Positions 5,018 through 5,964 of a DNA stretch of 5,964 nt are shown here, one piece after another. The stretch comes from Bacteroidota bacterium. GTDB taxonomy: Bacteria > Bacteroidota > Bacteroidia > Bacteroidales > B18-G4. Both the position numbers and the translations under genes were made by a program. The notes under the pieces are model-generated. The model had not been told where the DNA came from. It worked only from the letters and a program-made list of their open reading frames with translations, and ran no database searches. The DNA lies in assembly GCA_030635045.1 (NCBI GenBank), contig DAOVZP010000112.1, positions 1 through 5,964 of the forward strand, given 5' to 3'. Position 1 is the first letter of the stretch. Every line of letters starts with the position of its first letter.

Positions 5018-5812
5018 ATGTGCGGCCGCTATATACTGGTACAAAAGCTTGAACTGATCGAGAAAAGGTTCAACGTAACTGCTCCCGGAGGGGTGGAGTG
5101 GAAGCCTGCATATAATATATCACCCGGCCAGGTAGCTCCTGTCATTACAAGCGATAATCCCAAAGAATTGCAGCTGTTTCGTTTCGGGATGACTCCCTTC
5201 TGGGCAAAAAAGCCAATGTATATGATCAATGCCAGGGCGGAAGGCGATCATAATAAGGATGACGATCCGAAATATAAAGGGGCGAAGGGTATCATTACAA
5301 AGCCTTCATTCAGAAAACCCATACGCTCACAGCGTTGCCTGATCATTGCGGATGCATTCATTGAGGGAACCGTAAAGGAAAAACTCTCAAAACCATATGT
5401 TGTTTACCTGAAGAACAACGTCAGGCCTTTTGCCTTTGCCGGTATCTGGGATGAATGGGCCAATACGGAAACAGGGGAGATCATCCGTTCATTTGCTATT
5501 ATTACCACCACTGCCAATGAATTGCTGCAGAAGCTTCCACATCATCGTTCTCCGGTAATACTCGACAAAAAGCATGAATCTAAATGGTTGAACCAAAATA
5601 TGCCCCTTGCCGATGTTACAAAACTCCTGAAACCCTACCCGGCCGATCTGATGAATGCCTATCCGGTCGATCCCGCCATCAAAAACCCCCGGGCGGAAGG
5701 AAAAGACCTGCTCAAACCCATAGGGGAGAGGGTAGCGCCTGAATACGATGTCAAAACTACAGAAGGACTTGAGCTTCAGGGTATGGGGAGTGGGAAGAAC
5801 TTTGAACTTTGA
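5018..5812 (+). CDS. SRAP family abasic-site processing protein (YedK/HMCES type)
   Basis: Predicted 264-residue SOS-response-associated peptidase (SRAP) protein. Known members bind abasic sites in single-stranded DNA through a thiazolidine link to Cys2 and so shield them from breakage. M-C-G-R-Y at 1-5 fixes the start, since Cys2 must become N-terminal after Met removal. Other family residues: Y-N-I-S-P-G-Q at 32-38 (N33), F-G-M-T-P-F-W at 56-62, N-A-R-A-E at 71-75, C-L-I-I-A-D-A-F-I-E-G at 107-117 (E116, the usual catalytic Glu position) and H-H-R-S-P-V-I-L at 175-182 (H175). The common G-F-Y-E-W form of the Glu motif is here A-F-I-E-G, and a Lys/Asp-rich stretch of about 20 residues lies between N-A-R-A-E and the S-F-R at 97-99. 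The last residues N-F-E-L and the stop are encoded by the GAACTTT repeat that continues downstream. No LexA-type operator or Shine-Dalgarno sequence is recognisable upstream. Confidence 0.93.
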   Translation: MCGRYILVQKLELIEKRFNVTAPGGVEWKPAYNISPGQVAPVITSDNPKELQLFRFGMTPFWAKKPMYMINARAEGDHNKDDDPKYKGAKGIITKPSFRKPIRSQRCLIIADAFIEGTVKEKLSKPYVVYLKNNVRPFAFAGIWDEWANTETGEIIRSFAIITTTANELLQKLPHHRSPVILDKKHESKWLNQNMPLADVTKLLKPYPADLMNAYPVDPAIKNPRAEGKDLLKPIGERVAPEYDVKTTEGLELQGMGSGKNFEL

Positions 5813-5838
5813 AATCTGAATTCTGAACTTTGAACTTT
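5797..5838 (+). repeat. Heptad array, word GAACTTT (6 units), overlapping a stop codon
   Basis: Six uninterrupted units start at 5797, 5804, 5811, 5818, 5825 and 5832. Four are exactly GAACTTT and the middle two are GAAATCT and GAATTCT. Each junction creates a TGA (5803, 5810, 5817, 5824, 5831), covering all three forward frames; the one at 5810-5812 is the real stop of the SRAP gene, so the array supplies the last four codons and the stop. The opposite strand has no stop codon across exact GAACTTT units. Confidence 0.88.
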
Positions 5839-5861
5839 TTTATTAAAAAAACTTCAGAATT
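5819..5861. repeat. 9-bp inverted repeat with an inner T6/A7 hairpin
   Basis: AATTCTGAA (5819-5827) and TTCAGAATT (5853-5861) are perfect reverse complements separated by 25 bases. The loop contains T6 (5836-5841), ATT and A7 (5845-5851), which can pair as an inner hairpin. The left arm lies within the GAACTTT array, taking in the variant unit GAATTCT. It could help end the SRAP transcript or act on the gene starting at 5898; there is no U-run directly after the right arm. Confidence 0.45.
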
Positions 5862-5897
5862 AGATGTGACATTTTTACATTTCTGGTATTAATAAGT

Positions 5898-5964
5898 ATG
5901 AGCACAGACTTACAATCAAGGCTAATTCAATTCGCTGGATTATGTATTTCAATTAAAAGATACA
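5898..5964 (+). CDS. Four helix bundle (S23/IVS-type) protein, 5' fragment
   Basis: An ATG at 5898 opens a frame that stays open for 22 codons to the window edge, so the gene is truncated by the window and not necessarily broken. The residues M-S-T-D-L-Q-S-R-L-I-Q-F-A at 1-13 resemble the first helix of four helix bundle proteins of the S23/IVS type (D-L-x-x-R-L-x-x-F-A). These small proteins of about 115-130 residues were first found encoded in intervening sequences of 23S rRNA genes, are frequent as free genes in Bacteroidota, and share their fold with the Avd accessory protein of diversity-generating retroelements. Their cellular role is unresolved. TACATTTC at 5876-5883 is one base off the -7 consensus but very close to the ATG. 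The call rests on a short fragment; extending the contig would settle it. Confidence 0.5.
   Translation, partial: MSTDLQSRLIQFAGLCISIKRY

Overview
The window most likely comes from a member of the Bacteroidota, probably an uncultured Bacteroidales-like lineage (inference). Support: a TAnnTTTG promoter element before one gene, A-rich leaders without a Shine-Dalgarno motif before two genes, the mix of gene families, and intergenic words of a kind I associate with Bacteroidota genomes. There is no rRNA, tRNA, transposase, CRISPR array or phage gene.

Layout, all genes on the + strand: (1) 213-1154, a Tat-exported DUF362 protein; (2) 1295-2182, a secreted DUF6599-like protein; (3) 2212-3714, an AT-rich GT-C membrane glycosyltransferase of the ArnT/PMT type; (4) 3893-4888, a membrane-anchored SRPBCC domain fused to a GyrI-like ligand-binding domain; (5) 5018-5812, an SRAP/YedK/HMCES-type abasic-site protein with its catalytic residues kept; (6) 5898-end, the first 22 codons of a probable four helix bundle (S23/IVS-type) protein, cut by the window edge. 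Only genes 2 and 3 are close enough (29 bases) to look like one transcript. The genes do not form one recognisable pathway: it looks like a row of single-gene units of export, envelope and DNA-maintenance type.

The unusual part is between the genes. Every gap longer than 100 bases holds one or more degenerate short tandem arrays, mostly of period 7 (once 8, once 9), and each array is built on its own word: GGGCGAT, GTTTTGA, TTTTAAA, CTCTGTGN (8), NNCCAGT (two gaps), AGTACTTGG (9), TTGGAGT, GAACTTT. Three of the gaps also carry a CTTCG-containing hairpin-like word. Two arrays run into the stop codon of the upstream gene. One pair of heptad arrays lies in opposite orientation and can pair over 28 bp in front of the DUF362 gene. 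Four arrays place a stop codon in all three forward frames. I know of no assigned function for these arrays in Bacteroidota; heptanucleotide STRR repeats of filamentous cyanobacteria are the nearest described analogue I can name. They are the best candidate here for something undescribed, but they could also be neutral slippage products.
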